From Gammaproteobacteria bacterium (GTDB taxonomy: Bacteria; Pseudomonadota; Gammaproteobacteria; Steroidobacterales; Steroidobacteraceae), in assembly GCA_025357915.1 (NCBI GenBank), contig JANYLH010000028.1, positions 1-45,958 of the forward strand: a DNA stretch of 45,958 nucleotides, in the 5' to 3' direction. Position numbers and translations under genes: made by a program. The notes under the pieces were generated by a model. It saw only the letters and a program-made list of their open reading frames with translations. It was not told where the DNA came from and did not search any database. Shown one piece after another: positions 1 to 8,596 of the stretch; within the stretch, counting starts at the first letter, position 1; the number at the start of each line of letters is the position of its first letter.

Positions 1-158
1 CCGAGATCGGCGGCGCCTTCGGCGGCGAGAAAGAGACCGGCGGCGGCCGCGAGTCCGGGAGTGATTCCTGGAAGGCCTACATGCGCCGCCAGACGCAGAC
101 GGTCAATTATTCCTCCGCCATGCCGCTCGCCCAGGGTGTGCAGTTTCCCGTCGACTGA
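1..158 (+). CDS. Aldehyde dehydrogenase, ALDH7 family (3' end only)
   Basis: The frame starting at base 3 gives the last 51 residues of an aldehyde dehydrogenase and stops at 156-158; the 5' part lies outside the window. The tail holds [16 protein letters not shown], then [12 protein letters not shown] and LAQGVQF. This is the characteristic C-terminus of the ALDH7 (antiquitin, alpha-aminoadipic semialdehyde dehydrogenase) family, which oxidises aminoadipate semialdehyde to aminoadipate with NAD(P). The GGGRESGSD segment is the family's substrate-binding loop. A glutaryl-CoA dehydrogenase starts 22 bp downstream on the same strand, so the two probably form one transcription unit for lysine (or pipecolate) breakdown. 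The family call is strong; the exact substrate is inferred from the neighbour. Confidence 0.88.
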   Translation, partial: EIGGAFGGEKETGGGRESGSDSWKAYMRRQTQTVNYSSAMPLAQGVQFPVD

Positions 159-180
159 CGGCCACAACACAAGGACCTAC

Positions 181-1335
181 ATGAACGCGCTCGACCTGTT
201 TGACCTGCGTAGCAGCCTCACCGAAGACGAGCAACTCGTCCAGGACAGCGTCGCGCGCCTGGTCGACGAGCGCGTGCTGCCCATCATCCAGGAATGCTTC
301 GAGAATCACCGCTTCCCGCGCGAACTGGTGCCTGAGCTCGCAGCACTCGGGCTCCTCGGCGCCAGCCTCGAGGGCTACGGGTGCGCCGGGTTGAACTCGA
401 TCGCCAGCGGCCTGATCTGCCAGGAGCTTGAGCGCAGCGACTCGGCACTGCGCAGTTTCGTCTCGGTGCAATCATCGCTGGTGATGTATCCGATCTGGGC
501 CTACGGGAGCGAGGCCCAGAAGCAGCAGTACCTGCCGCGCCTGGCGCGCGGCGAGCTGATCGGGTGCTTTGGCCTCACCGAGCCCCATGGCGGCTCGGAT
601 CCGGCCAATATGAAGACCCGCGCTCGCCGCAGCGGAGGCGACTGGCTCATCAGCGGCTCCAAGATCTGGATCACCAACGGCGCCATCGCCGATGCCTGCG
701 TGTGCTGGGCCGATACCGAGGAAGGCGTGCGCGGCTTCATCATCGACAAGGGCACGCCTGGCTTCACCGCCACCGAAATCGAGCACAAATTTTCACTCCG
801 TGCTTCGAACACCGGCGCGCTGTTCTTCGACGAGGTGCGCGTGCCCGAATCACAGCGCCTGCCGGGTGCGGCCGGGCTCAAGGGTCCGCTGTCCTGCCTC
901 ACACAGGCCCGCTACGGAATTTCCTGGGGCGTGATCGGCGCCGCGCAGGCCTGCCTCGCGCAGCTCATCGACTACACCGCTACGCGCGAACTGTTCGGTC
1001 GCCCGCTGGCACAGAATCAGGCGATCCAGGTGAGGCTCGCGCAGATGGCGCGCGGCATCACCACGGCGCAGATGCTGGCGCTCCAGCTCGGCCGTCTCAA
1101 GGACAGCGGTAAGCTCAAGCCGGTGCAGGTTTCGCTGGCCAAGTGGAACAACTGTCGCATGGCGCTCGATATCGCGCGTGATTGCCGCGACATGCTCGGC
1201 GCCTCGGGGATCAGCGCCGAGTACGCGCCGATCCGCCACATGCTCAATCTCGAAAGTGTGATCACCTACGAGGGCACCGAGACCGTGCACCAGCTCGCGG
1301 TCGGGCGTGAGCTGACGGGGCGCAGCGCCTTCTAA
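181..1335 (+). CDS. gcdH: Glutaryl-CoA dehydrogenase
   Basis: This 384-residue acyl-CoA dehydrogenase matches the glutaryl-CoA dehydrogenase subfamily along its whole length. GCDH enzymes carry out FAD-dependent oxidation and decarboxylation of glutaryl-CoA to crotonyl-CoA, passing electrons to ETF. Visible landmarks are EGYGCAGLNS, SVQSSLVMYPIWAYGSE, GCFGLTEPHGGSDP (flavin and substrate site), KIWITNG, and near the C-terminus YEGTETVHQLAVGRELTG, where Glu364 is the expected catalytic base. The frame stays open upstream to 61, but the ATG at 181 gives the normal family length and follows the ALDH7 stop by 22 bp. Pairing with an aminoadipate semialdehyde dehydrogenase points to lysine catabolism through glutarate. 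Other acyl-CoA dehydrogenases are less likely because of the GCDH-like central motifs. Confidence 0.92.
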   Translation: MNALDLFDLRSSLTEDEQLVQDSVARLVDERVLPIIQECFENHRFPRELVPELAALGLLGASLEGYGCAGLNSIASGLICQELERSDSALRSFVSVQSSLVMYPIWAYGSEAQKQQYLPRLARGELIGCFGLTEPHGGSDPANMKTRARRSGGDWLISGSKIWITNGAIADACVCWADTEEGVRGFIIDKGTPGFTATEIEHKFSLRASNTGALFFDEVRVPESQRLPGAAGLKGPLSCLTQARYGISWGVIGAAQACLAQLIDYTATRELFGRPLAQNQAIQVRLAQMARGITTAQMLALQLGRLKDSGKLKPVQVSLAKWNNCRMALDIARDCRDMLGASGISAEYAPIRHMLNLESVITYEGTETVHQLAVGRELTGRSAF

Positions 1336-1501
1336 CGGACCGTCGGCGGGCGACATAACGCTATTCCATAGTGACCGGCGTCTCGGCGGCAATACGACAG
1401 CTTCGCTCTTGAACCGTGGATTTGCTAGCGTGAGCAAGCTCGACACGCGCCGCACCGGTGCTGCCGTACGCGCACCCGGGCCACGGCCCCGGAGGGCGTT
1501 C

Positions 1502-4126
1502 ATGGACACGCAGACGCTTCGACTGGACAGCTCCGGCGAACCCACGAACCCCGGATCGCGCAAGTGGCTGCCAAAGCCCTCCATCCGCGTGGCGCTGGCG
1601 CTGGCGTTCCTGGTGGTGTTTTCCGCACTGGCCATCGGCATGCGCCTGGCGCGCCAGAGTACCGGTGAAGCGGCGAGTCTCATCGGCAGCGTGGAGCGCC
1701 AATACGAGCCCACGCTGCGCAAGGCCCGGGACCTGCAGGAAGCTCTCAACGCCTTCAACCAGAGCGTTATTGAACAGGCTCACGGCCAGTCCGCGGACCG
1801 GACTGCCGAACTCATACTGTCCTCGGCGCGCGTACTCTCTACTTTTGACCAGTACGCGAGTCTCTCCGCCGCGACCCCAGGCATTCCCGGTTCGAACCTG
1901 CGGACGCGCCTGGAGGACCTGCGGGGTCAGGGCCTGGCCATAGCCGATCTCTGCCGGGCGCGCGCGTCCCAGACTCACGCTTCGCTGGCGGCACTGAACT
2001 CATTGGCCACGCGCGCATCGCTTGCGGCGCGCGGCTTTGAAAGCGGTGACCAGGTCTACACCCGCAAGTCCCTGTCTGAGCTTTCCCGCGCTGCCGCCGC
2101 TCTGCGCGCGAGCAACCTGATGCTCTTCGCCTCGCCCTCCGAGACCACAACAAAAACTGCGACCGACAGCGCAGATGCATTCAGTGCACTGTTCCGCTCT
2201 CATGCGGCGGAATTTTCACGCGCGCCGGGACGGGCCTGGTTTGAGCTCATGCGCGATGATCTCGGCGCGGCCTCACGCGGCCGCGCACGATTCCTGGAGC
2301 ACGAGCAGGCGATCGAGTCAGCTATCGCCAGCTTCGAACTGGCCTCGCATGAGCTGGACACGCTGATCGAGAATGACCTGCAGCAACCAGCCTGGCAGGC
2401 GCTGACGCAGGCGGCGGGACACGCCCGCCTCGCCGCCGAACGTACCGAGAAACACCTTACCCGGGTCACGATTGGCATCCTCGGCGTGGTTCTGGCGATC
2501 GCCCTCCTCATCATGCTGGGCATCGCGGCACCGGTCCGCCGACTGCTCGCCGGCACCCGGCACCTGGCGCGCGGGGCCCTTGATGCGCGCGTGCCACGTG
2601 GTGGCGTACGCGAACTGGACGAGCTGGCAATTGCCTTCAATGACATGGCGGAGGCGCTGCACAGGTCGCAGCAGTCGCTGCACGATCAGCAGGCCGTGCT
2701 CGAGGAGCGAATTTTACAACGCACCGAAGATCTTCATTACCTGGCGCACCACGACCCGTTGACCGATCTGCCCAATCGGCGCGAATTGACTACCCGCCTG
2801 GCGGCCACTATCGAGCAGGCGCGGTCCAAGGCATCAACGTGTGCCGTGCTGTACATGGACATTGATAATTTCAAGACCATCAACGATACCCTCGGCCACC
2901 AGTACGGCGATCGCGTGCTGCGCGCTATTGCGGCGCGGCTGCAGAAGGTAGCGAGCCGGGTGGGTTTCCTGGCACGCCTGGGCGGCGACGAGTTCACGCT
3001 CGTGGTCCCGACCGTCAAGACCGTGGTGGCCGTGGAGCGCTACATGGCGCATATCCAGCGTGAGTTTTCGACTCCGCTCCGCGTGGATGACCGCGATCTG
3101 CTGGTCAGCCTGAGCGCCGGCATTGCCCTCTACCCGCAACATGGCGATTCAGTCGAGTCGCTCCTGCGAGCCGCAGACTCGGCGTTGTATGACGCCAAGG
3201 ACAAAGGGCGCAATGGCTTTCAGGTCTATCGGGCGGAGCTGCTGGTCGGCGCGTCGCATCGGTTTCATACCGAGCAGGCGTTGCGACATGCGATGGCAAA
3301 CGGCGATTTCCTGCTCCACTTTCAGCCGGAAGTGTCCCTGGCCTCGGGGAGGACAACCGTGGTCGAGGCCCTGCTGCGATGGCGCCGGTCCGACGGGCGC
3401 CTCGCGGCGGCGGGCGAATTCATCGAGATTGCCGAGCAGTCCGGCCTGCTGCTCGAGCTCAGTGACTGGCTGCTGCGCAGCGCCATCGACGCCGCCCGTG
3501 AGCTGCGCTCAACTTCGTGGCCCAACGCCAGAGTCGCCATCAACGTATCCGCGCAGCAGTTCCTTTCCGGCCAGTTTGTGGAGAGCGTGCACAAGGCGCT
3601 GCTGGCGGCGCGGATGCCCGCCGACTGCCTCGAGGTCGAACTGACGGAAAGCGCCCTACAGACGGGCCCGCGCGCCGCCGCAGCCCTGCACGACCTGCGG
3701 CGCCTGGGAGTTGCCGTGGCGCTGGACGATTTTGGCACCGGCTACTCGACATTCAAGTCAATCGAAGAACTGCCCCTGACACGCGTCAAACTCGATCGCA
3801 GCCTGGTCAAGGACATTGAGGACAACGCGAATGCGGCAACTTTTGCGCACTCGTGTGTCCAGCTGTGCCAAAGCCGTGGGCTCACGGTCACTGTCGAAGG
3901 CATCGAACGGGCAGGCCAGCTCGACGCCCTGGTAGGGTGCGGCGACATACAGGTTCAGGGCTTCCTTATCGCCCAGCCCGCGCCGCTCGAGGGGATCACC
4001 CGATTCGTCGCCGAGGCGCCCGCCCGCCTGGCTTCGGTCTGGTCAAAGTGGGCTGACCGCCACTACGATGACCCCGAAAAGGGCGAGACCTCGTCAGTGA
4101 CTTTCCTGAGGTCCCGCCCGCGCTGA
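1502..4126 (+). CDS. Membrane GGDEF-EAL protein (c-di-GMP synthesis/breakdown) with HAMP domain
   Basis: An 874-residue inner-membrane protein. It has a short cytoplasmic start, TM1 at about 30-47, a periplasmic helical sensor region of about 270 residues, TM2 at about 321-343, a HAMP linker, then GGDEF and EAL domains. The GGDEF motif is intact (about 494-498). The product-inhibition I-site RxxD is missing: the residues at that place read SRVG. The EAL half looks catalytic: EAL at 622-624, NVSAQQF, ELTES, DDFGTGYS from 742, the KLDRS lysine and VEGIE are all present. The ATG at 1502 is chosen because GGAGGG precedes it; an upstream TTG at 1409 has no such site. Both activities seem possible; which dominates cannot be told from sequence. 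Confidence 0.9.
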   Translation: MDTQTLRLDSSGEPTNPGSRKWLPKPSIRVALALAFLVVFSALAIGMRLARQSTGEAASLIGSVERQYEPTLRKARDLQEALNAFNQSVIEQAHGQSADRTAELILSSARVLSTFDQYASLSAATPGIPGSNLRTRLEDLRGQGLAIADLCRARASQTHASLAALNSLATRASLAARGFESGDQVYTRKSLSELSRAAAALRASNLMLFASPSETTTKTATDSADAFSALFRSHAAEFSRAPGRAWFELMRDDLGAASRGRARFLEHEQAIESAIASFELASHELDTLIENDLQQPAWQALTQAAGHARLAAERTEKHLTRVTIGILGVVLAIALLIMLGIAAPVRRLLAGTRHLARGALDARVPRGGVRELDELAIAFNDMAEALHRSQQSLHDQQAVLEERILQRTEDLHYLAHHDPLTDLPNRRELTTRLAATIEQARSKASTCAVLYMDIDNFKTINDTLGHQYGDRVLRAIAARLQKVASRVGFLARLGGDEFTLVVPTVKTVVAVERYMAHIQREFSTPLRVDDRDLLVSLSAGIALYPQHGDSVESLLRAADSALYDAKDKGRNGFQVYRAELLVGASHRFHTEQALRHAMANGDFLLHFQPEVSLASGRTTVVEALLRWRRSDGRLAAAGEFIEIAEQSGLLLELSDWLLRSAIDAARELRSTSWPNARVAINVSAQQFLSGQFVESVHKALLAARMPADCLEVELTESALQTGPRAAAALHDLRRLGVAVALDDFGTGYSTFKSIEELPLTRVKLDRSLVKDIEDNANAATFAHSCVQLCQSRGLTVTVEGIERAGQLDALVGCGDIQVQGFLIAQPAPLEGITRFVAEAPARLASVWSKWADRHYDDPEKGETSSVTFLRSRPR

Positions 4127-4134
4127 TCGTGATT

Positions 4135-4149
4135 GCGGCCTCAGGCCGC
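4135..4149. terminator. Short GC hairpin after the GGDEF-EAL gene
   Basis: GCGGCC-TCA-GGCCGC forms a perfect 6-bp stem with a 3-nt loop, 9 bp after the stop codon at 4126. No T-run follows, so it may act as a weak terminator or an mRNA 3'-end structure. Confidence 0.35.
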
Positions 4150-4228
4150 GGGCAAAGTCGAGGCCCAGGGTTGTGTCGCTACAGCGCCTGCCGCATGATC
4201 AACACCATCAGACCGGCAGGATCCACTG

Positions 4229-4657
4229 ATGGAAATGACACAGAAGAAACGCCGGCGGCGCTGGCCGCTGCTGCTGGCGGTCGTCGTGCTGGGCTTCGCG
4301 GCCTACACCGCCTTCGTGCTCTGGTGGTCCTATTCCGAGGGCGAGCGGGTCGGCATCCTGCAGAAACTCTCCCATAAGGGCTGGGTGTGCAAGACCTACG
4401 AGGGCGAGCTGGCGCTGTATGTGATCAGCGGCGTGACGCCACAGATCTTCAGCTTCACCGTGCGCGACCCGGCGGTCGCCCAGCGCCTGAACGATGTGCT
4501 CGGGGAGCGCGTGCGCCTCCGCTACAGCGAGCACCGCGGGCTCCCGTCCAGCTGTTTTGGCGACACGGGATACTTCGTGGACAGCGTACAGGCCGTGGAG
4601 CCGCCGGTGGCCATGCCGGCCTCGCCCGGGCCCGGCACCGTGGCGGCGCCGAAGTAG
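4229..4657 (+). CDS. Conserved hypothetical protein with one N-terminal membrane helix
   Basis: A 142-residue protein. It has a basic start (KKRRRRW), one hydrophobic helix at about 13-33, then a soluble domain of about 95 residues and a Pro/Ala-rich tail. The positive-inside rule places the soluble part in the periplasm. It has two cysteines in the soluble domain (GWVCKTYEGELAL and SSCFGD), which could form a disulfide there. From memory, similar proteins occur in Xanthomonadales, where they are sometimes mislabelled as 6-phosphogluconate dehydrogenase; nothing here resembles that enzyme. The start at 4229 has no strong ribosome-binding site. Function unknown. Confidence 0.72.
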   Translation: MEMTQKKRRRRWPLLLAVVVLGFAAYTAFVLWWSYSEGERVGILQKLSHKGWVCKTYEGELALYVISGVTPQIFSFTVRDPAVAQRLNDVLGERVRLRYSEHRGLPSSCFGDTGYFVDSVQAVEPPVAMPASPGPGTVAAPK

Positions 4658-4708
4658 ACCCCTTACACTACATCACGGTTATCAACCAACCACTTTGGAG
4701 CAAGGCAC

Positions 4709-4810
4709 ATGGGCAAGGGAATGGACCGCAAGAAGGAAGCCAAGAAGAAACCGGCATTGACGCTGCTGCAAAAGCGCGCTGCCAAGGCCGAGAAGAAGAA
4801 ACAGAAATAG
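4709..4810 (+). CDS. 33-residue lysine-rich small protein
   Basis: The ATG at 4709 is preceded by TTGGAGC (GGAG about 9 bp upstream) and opens 33 codons ending at TAG 4808-4810. The peptide begins MGKGMDRKKEAKKKPALTLL and continues with QKRAAKAEKKKQK. More than a third of its residues are Lys or Arg, with only Asp6 and two Glu for balance. It is predicted to be a helical, nucleic-acid- or ribosome-binding type peptide, but no known domain is recognised. Its clear ribosome-binding site and position between two genes on the same strand, 76 bp before the RIO kinase gene, suggest it is a real gene. Function is unknown. Confidence 0.6.
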   Translation: MGKGMDRKKEAKKKPALTLLQKRAAKAEKKKQK

Positions 4811-4886
4811 TGCCGCTACACCCGCTGGCGCCGGACGGGCCGCGCCGCCGCGGCCCGGTCCGATCTGCTGCGGCCGGTGGGCCGCA

Positions 4887-5747
4887 ATGAAGATCCCCCG
4901 GGGGCTCCAGCCCCTGATCGAAGACGGCAAGATCGATGCGGTCCTGCGCCAGCTCAAGAGCGGCAAGGAAGCGTCGGTCTATGTCGTTTCCTGCGGCGGG
5001 CAGGTCTGCTGCGCGAAGGTCTACAAGGAAGCCGAACGCCGCGGCTTCCACAAGCTCGCCCAGTACCAGGAAGGCCGCAAGACGCGCAACAGCCGTGACG
5101 CCCGCGCACAGGGCAAGCGCAGCCGTCACAGCCGCGACGTGCAGGAATCAGCCTGGAAAAACGCCGAGGTCGAGGCGCTCTACCGGCTGGCGGGCGCCGG
5201 CGTGCGCGTCCCGAAGCCCCATGATGCGCACGAGGGCGTGCTGCTGATGGAGCTGGTCGTGGACGAGTTTGGCAACCCGGCGCCGCGGCTCAACGAAGTG
5301 ACGATGACCCCGGAACAGGCGCGCTCGTGGCACGCGTTCATGATGGCGCAGATCGTGCGCATGCTGTGCGCGGGGCTGATCCACGGCGATCTGTCGGACT
5401 TCAACGTGCTGGTCGATGCCGCGGGGCCGGTCATCATCGACCTGCCGCAGGCCGTGAACGCCGCCAGCAACAACAACGCCTTCGCCATGCTGGAGCGCGA
5501 CGTCAACAACATGCGCGCTACCTTTGCCAGCGCCGCCCCGGAACTGCTCGGCACGAGCTATGCCCACGAAATCTGGGGCCTGTACCAGGCCTCGGAACTG
5601 ACGCCGGAAAGCGTGCTGACGGGGCAGTTTGCCCACGATCTCGCCGCTGCCGATGTTGGCATGGTGCTCGATCACATTGAGGCGGCTCGCGAGGAGGCGG
5701 AAGCGCGCCAGCGCGGGCGCGAACTGGCGGCAGCGGAGGGTGCCTGA
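4887..5747 (+). CDS. RIO1-type serine protein kinase
   Basis: A 286-residue atypical protein kinase of the RIO family, close to the bacterial PA4780-type group. Conserved parts are the nucleotide loop LKSGKEASVY (22-32 region), the ATP-anchoring lysine in CCAKVYK (Lys44), the catalytic loop GLIHGDLSDFNVL (Asp168, Asn173) and the metal-binding IIDLPQAV (Asp185). The basic stretch around residues 66-84 (RNSRDARAQGKRSRHSRD) is the flexible loop typical of RIO1. It should phosphorylate itself and protein serines in the cytoplasm; bacterial substrates are poorly known. The start gives MKIPRGLQPL, fitting the family. A 33-residue lysine-rich protein gene sits just upstream. Confidence 0.92.
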   Translation: MKIPRGLQPLIEDGKIDAVLRQLKSGKEASVYVVSCGGQVCCAKVYKEAERRGFHKLAQYQEGRKTRNSRDARAQGKRSRHSRDVQESAWKNAEVEALYRLAGAGVRVPKPHDAHEGVLLMELVVDEFGNPAPRLNEVTMTPEQARSWHAFMMAQIVRMLCAGLIHGDLSDFNVLVDAAGPVIIDLPQAVNAASNNNAFAMLERDVNNMRATFASAAPELLGTSYAHEIWGLYQASELTPESVLTGQFAHDLAAADVGMVLDHIEAAREEAEARQRGRELAAAEGA

Positions 5748-5749
5748 AC

Positions 5750-5764
5750 GCCCGCGGGGCGGGC
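5750..5764. terminator. Bidirectional hairpin between convergent genes
   Basis: GCCCGC-GGG-GCGGGC is a perfect 6-bp GC stem lying 2 bp after the RIO kinase stop and 10 bp from the end of the opposite-strand small gene. Its position suits a shared terminator; it lacks a T-run. Confidence 0.45.
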
Positions 5765-5774
5765 TAAAGGCCGC

Positions 5775-6044
5775 TCAGGCCAGATCACCGCGCATTGCGG
5801 CGAAGGCCTGCTCCATGGCCCGGCGCTGCAGGTGCGCCTCGTAGACCGACTGCACACGAATCCAGCTCTCGGCCGGTTCCGCCTGGGCCACAGGCAGATC
5901 ATTGGCCACCTGGGCGTGGGAAATCAGTCCCCGCTGCCGCAGGGCACGCGCGAACGAAGGCAGGCCGCCCAGGCCAAAGGCCGGGAGCGTCTGCGCAGGC
6001 CAGGGCACTGGGGCCGAAGTGATCTGCATGCTGCGATTATTCAT
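5775..6044 (-). CDS. Small hypothetical protein (89 residues)
   Basis: A complement-strand frame from ATG 6044 to the stop at 5775. The protein has a Pro-rich start (ITSAPVPWPAQTLPAF) and a helical second half (ESWIRVQSVYEAHLQRRAMEQAF). There is no signal peptide, membrane segment or domain that I recognise. A modest GGAAA element lies about 6 bp before the ATG. It converges with the RIO kinase gene and they share a hairpin, which favours it being a real gene over a chance frame, but frames on both strands are open here, so the call is tentative. Confidence 0.5.
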   Translation of the reverse strand: MNNRSMQITSAPVPWPAQTLPAFGLGGLPSFARALRQRGLISHAQVANDLPVAQAEPAESWIRVQSVYEAHLQRRAMEQAFAAMRGDLA

Positions 6045-6254
6045 GGTCGTTTCCAGATAGAAGATACGTGACTGCCACTATTGACCCGCTGCTGCGCTGT
6101 CCGGTTCCAGTTAAAAGTGTCGGGCGGGGACGACAATGCGTCCGACTCGTGTGAGACTACGCCCCACGGATTGCAGCGCGATGACGGCAGTGAGTCTCCT
6201 GCTCAGACACGCCGTCGCGCAACATCGGATCGTCCGTCCGCCGGAGACGCTGCC

Positions 6255-7046
6255 ATGGCCTGGATGAACGCTCGATCTGCCGCACTACGGGACGTCCCGG
6301 GCGGCCCGCACGCGATCAAGGTTCCCGAAGCCACGCTGCTCTTCTGGATCATCAAGATCGCCGCGACCACCCTGGGCGAAACCGGGGGTGACGCGGTCTC
6401 GATGTCGATGCACCTCGGGTACCTGGTCGGCACGGCGATATTCGCGGTGATTTTCATTGCCGCGGTCGGCTGGCAGATTTCGGCCCGGGGGTTCCGCCCC
6501 GCCCTGTACTGGACCACCATCATTGCGACCACCACGGTCGGCACGACGCTGGCGGACTTTGCCGACCGTTCACTCGGCATCGGCTACACCGGCGGCACCA
6601 GCCTGCTCCTGACATTGCTGCTGGCGTCGCTCTTTGTGTGGTACCGCACGCTCGGCTCGGTGTCGATCGATACCGTGAGCACCCCGCGTGCCGAGATCTT
6701 CTACTGGGTGACCATCATGTTCTCGCAGACCCTCGGCACGGCGCTCGGGGACTGGACGGCTGATTCCCTGGGCCTGGGCTACATTGGCGCCGCCGCTGTC
6801 TTCGGCGCGCTGCTCGCGCTGATCGTGGCCGCGTACTACTGGACGAAGCTATCGCACACGCTGCTGTTCTGGGCGGCCTTCGTGCTCACCCGCCCGCTCG
6901 GCGCCGTGGTCGGCGATTTCCTGGACAAGCCGCACGCCGCCGGCGGGCTGGCCCTGAGCCGCTATAGCGCCTCCGCGGTGCTGCTGGTGTTCATTGCCGG
7001 GTGCATAGTAGTGTTTCCGCAGCGGGCAGCGAGCAAGACGCACTGA
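6255..7046 (+). CDS. COG4705-type integral membrane protein built of four repeats
   Basis: A 263-residue polytopic inner-membrane protein. The ATG at 6255 is chosen because GGAG precedes it and the sequence upstream is not protein-like. Four related units follow one another, each with about two membrane helices and a signature like TxGxxxGD: ATTLGETGGDAVSM, ATTTVGTTLADFADRSLG, SQTLGTALGDWTADSLG and TRPLGAVVGDFLDKP. Each signature carries an acidic residue inside or next to a helix, and units two and three add LGIGYTGG and LGLGYIGA. The family is widespread in bacteria but its function is unknown; the buried acidic repeats suggest cation or proton movement (inference). The outer-membrane protein gene starts 4 bp downstream, so the two are probably cotranscribed. 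Confidence 0.8.
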   Translation: MAWMNARSAALRDVPGGPHAIKVPEATLLFWIIKIAATTLGETGGDAVSMSMHLGYLVGTAIFAVIFIAAVGWQISARGFRPALYWTTIIATTTVGTTLADFADRSLGIGYTGGTSLLLTLLLASLFVWYRTLGSVSIDTVSTPRAEIFYWVTIMFSQTLGTALGDWTADSLGLGYIGAAAVFGALLALIVAAYYWTKLSHTLLFWAAFVLTRPLGAVVGDFLDKPHAAGGLALSRYSASAVLLVFIAGCIVVFPQRAASKTH

Positions 7047-7050
7047 TCGC

Positions 7051-7809
7051 ATGATGCGTGCCGTGTGGGTGAACTCATACGCCCGTGTACTGTCGGGGTG
7101 CCTGGCGTTGCAACTATGGTCCGCGACGGTGCGAGCCGGCCCGCCCTATCTGACCGACGATCCGGTGCCGACGGATTACCGTCAGTTCGAAATCTACGGT
7201 TTCGCGGACGGAATCCGTAGCGGCGGCGGCACGGCTGCGGACCTGGGCATCGATTTCAACTATGGCGGGGCACCCGATCTGCAACTGACCGCCGTCCTGC
7301 CGGTCGCAGTGGAACACCCGCGCGGTGAAAGTTCGTCCACGGGGCTCGGCAACGTTCAGCTTGCGGCGAAGTACCGCTTCCTGCATCAGCGCGAATCGGG
7401 CTGGGACGTCGCGATCTTTCCGCGCCTGTTCCTGCCCAGCGGGTCGCCGCGCGTCGGCGAGCGCCATGCCTACGTCCAGCTGCCGCTGTGGGCGGGAAGG
7501 GACTGGGGGAAGTGGTCCACCTTCGGCGGCGGGGGTCTCGAAATCAATCACGCCGGGAACTCACGCGATTCCTGGTTTGCCGGCTGGGTGCTGGCCCGCC
7601 AGGTGCTGCCCGCCCTGCAGACAGGCGTGGAAATATTCCACCGGACGGCGGACTCGCTCGATGCTCTCGACACCACGGTGCTGGGTGCGGGAGTCCGCTA
7701 CGACCTCAACCGGCGCGCGCACCTGCTCGCCTATGCGAGTCGCGGCATCCAGAACGCGCAGACCGAGCACCGGTATTCATGGTACGCGGCGGTGCTGTTC
7801 ACCTTCTAA
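7051..7809 (+). CDS. Outer-membrane beta-barrel protein (transporter-like, unknown substrate)
   Basis: A 252-residue exported protein. The signal peptide ends near VRAG-PPYLTDDP, after which the sequence alternates short amphipathic strands and turns, with a C-terminal aromatic residue (YAAVLFTF) as required by the BAM machinery. The mature N-terminus PPYLTDDPVPTDYRQFEIYGF recalls the outer-membrane proteins annotated as transporters or MetA-pathway-of-phenol-type proteins. It starts 4 bp after the stop of the four-repeat membrane protein, suggesting translational coupling and possibly a shared job across the envelope. Two ATGs in a row open the gene; either could be used. Substrate unknown. 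Confidence 0.78.
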   Translation: MMRAVWVNSYARVLSGCLALQLWSATVRAGPPYLTDDPVPTDYRQFEIYGFADGIRSGGGTAADLGIDFNYGGAPDLQLTAVLPVAVEHPRGESSSTGLGNVQLAAKYRFLHQRESGWDVAIFPRLFLPSGSPRVGERHAYVQLPLWAGRDWGKWSTFGGGGLEINHAGNSRDSWFAGWVLARQVLPALQTGVEIFHRTADSLDALDTTVLGAGVRYDLNRRAHLLAYASRGIQNAQTEHRYSWYAAVLFTF

Positions 7810-7816
7810 GGGCCGG

Positions 7817-7838
7817 GCAGGCCGGTTTCCCGGCCTGC
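7817..7838. terminator. Strong bidirectional hairpin terminator
   Basis: GCAGGCCGG-TTTC-CCGGCCTGC is a perfect 9-bp stem with a 4-nt loop. It sits in the 31-bp gap between two convergent genes (stops at 7809 and 7841), the classic place for a shared terminator. Confidence 0.65.
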
Positions 7839-7840
7839 GA

Positions 7841-8482
7841 TCAGGGCGTCTTGCGCCACACGCTCGCCAGCCACGGCTGCCGCTCACGCGGCAATCCTGC
7901 CGGCCGGTAGTAATGCTCGAGCTCCACGAAACCTGCCGCCGCCAGATAGCGGCGCCAGGCTTGCAGATCGTGGTAGACACCGTACCGTCCACCATTCCAC
8001 CCCCCCTCGTTCTGCCCGCGCGGATTGGAACTGAACAGTACGCCACCGGGCTTGAGCGCCGCCCGAAGCTGGCCGAGGATCCGCGGCAGTTCCTGCGTCG
8101 GCACATGGAATAGCGAGGCGTTGGCAAATACGCCGTCGAAATACCCCGCCGGCAGCTCGAGCCTGAGGAAGCCCTGCTGCCACACTTCGCATCCACTGTC
8201 GGCATGCGCCATGGCCGCAAGGGCCGCCGCGCCTTCGAGCCCGATGGCCCGGTGGCCCAGGCGCGTAAAGGTTTGCAGGTCCCGCCCCGGCCCGCAGCCG
8301 AAATCCAGGATCGTGAACGGCGCAGCACCGCTGATGTGCCGGAGGAGCGAGTCGATGTTCTGGCTGACGTCGTGATCACGGGTGCCATCGCGAAACGATT
8401 CTGCACGCTGCTGGTAGTAGTCAAGCGTCGCAGCGGCAATCTGCTCGAGCTCGGCGGGCTCGATCACCGTCGCGGTCATCAT
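7841..8482 (-). CDS. Class I SAM-dependent methyltransferase
   Basis: A 213-residue cytoplasmic methyltransferase. Motif I is TILDFGCGPGRDL (SAM glycine loop), followed by the acidic end of strand 2 in IGLEGAAAL, then YFDGVFANASLFHVP and LKPGGVLFSSNPRG, the usual motif order of the Methyltransf_11/25 type. The frame is open far upstream, but the ATG pair at 8482/8479 is preceded by AGGGGATG and gives a normal-size protein. The N-terminal DYYQQRAESFRDGTRDHDVSQN resembles small-molecule methyltransferases of the same fold. The gene diverges from the O-methyltransferase gene at 8597 across a 114-bp gap. Substrate unknown. Confidence 0.85.
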   Translation of the reverse strand: MMTATVIEPAELEQIAAATLDYYQQRAESFRDGTRDHDVSQNIDSLLRHISGAAPFTILDFGCGPGRDLQTFTRLGHRAIGLEGAAALAAMAHADSGCEVWQQGFLRLELPAGYFDGVFANASLFHVPTQELPRILGQLRAALKPGGVLFSSNPRGQNEGGWNGGRYGVYHDLQAWRRYLAAAGFVELEHYYRPAGLPRERQPWLASVWRKTP

Positions 8483-8596
8483 GATTTCATCCCCTGGATG
8501 TAAGCCCGGATTACACACTACACTACAGGCTCGCATTGTCGACTCGCGCCGCCACGGATGCCAGGATCCGCGGCAGCAATATTCCCAGGGGGCTGC

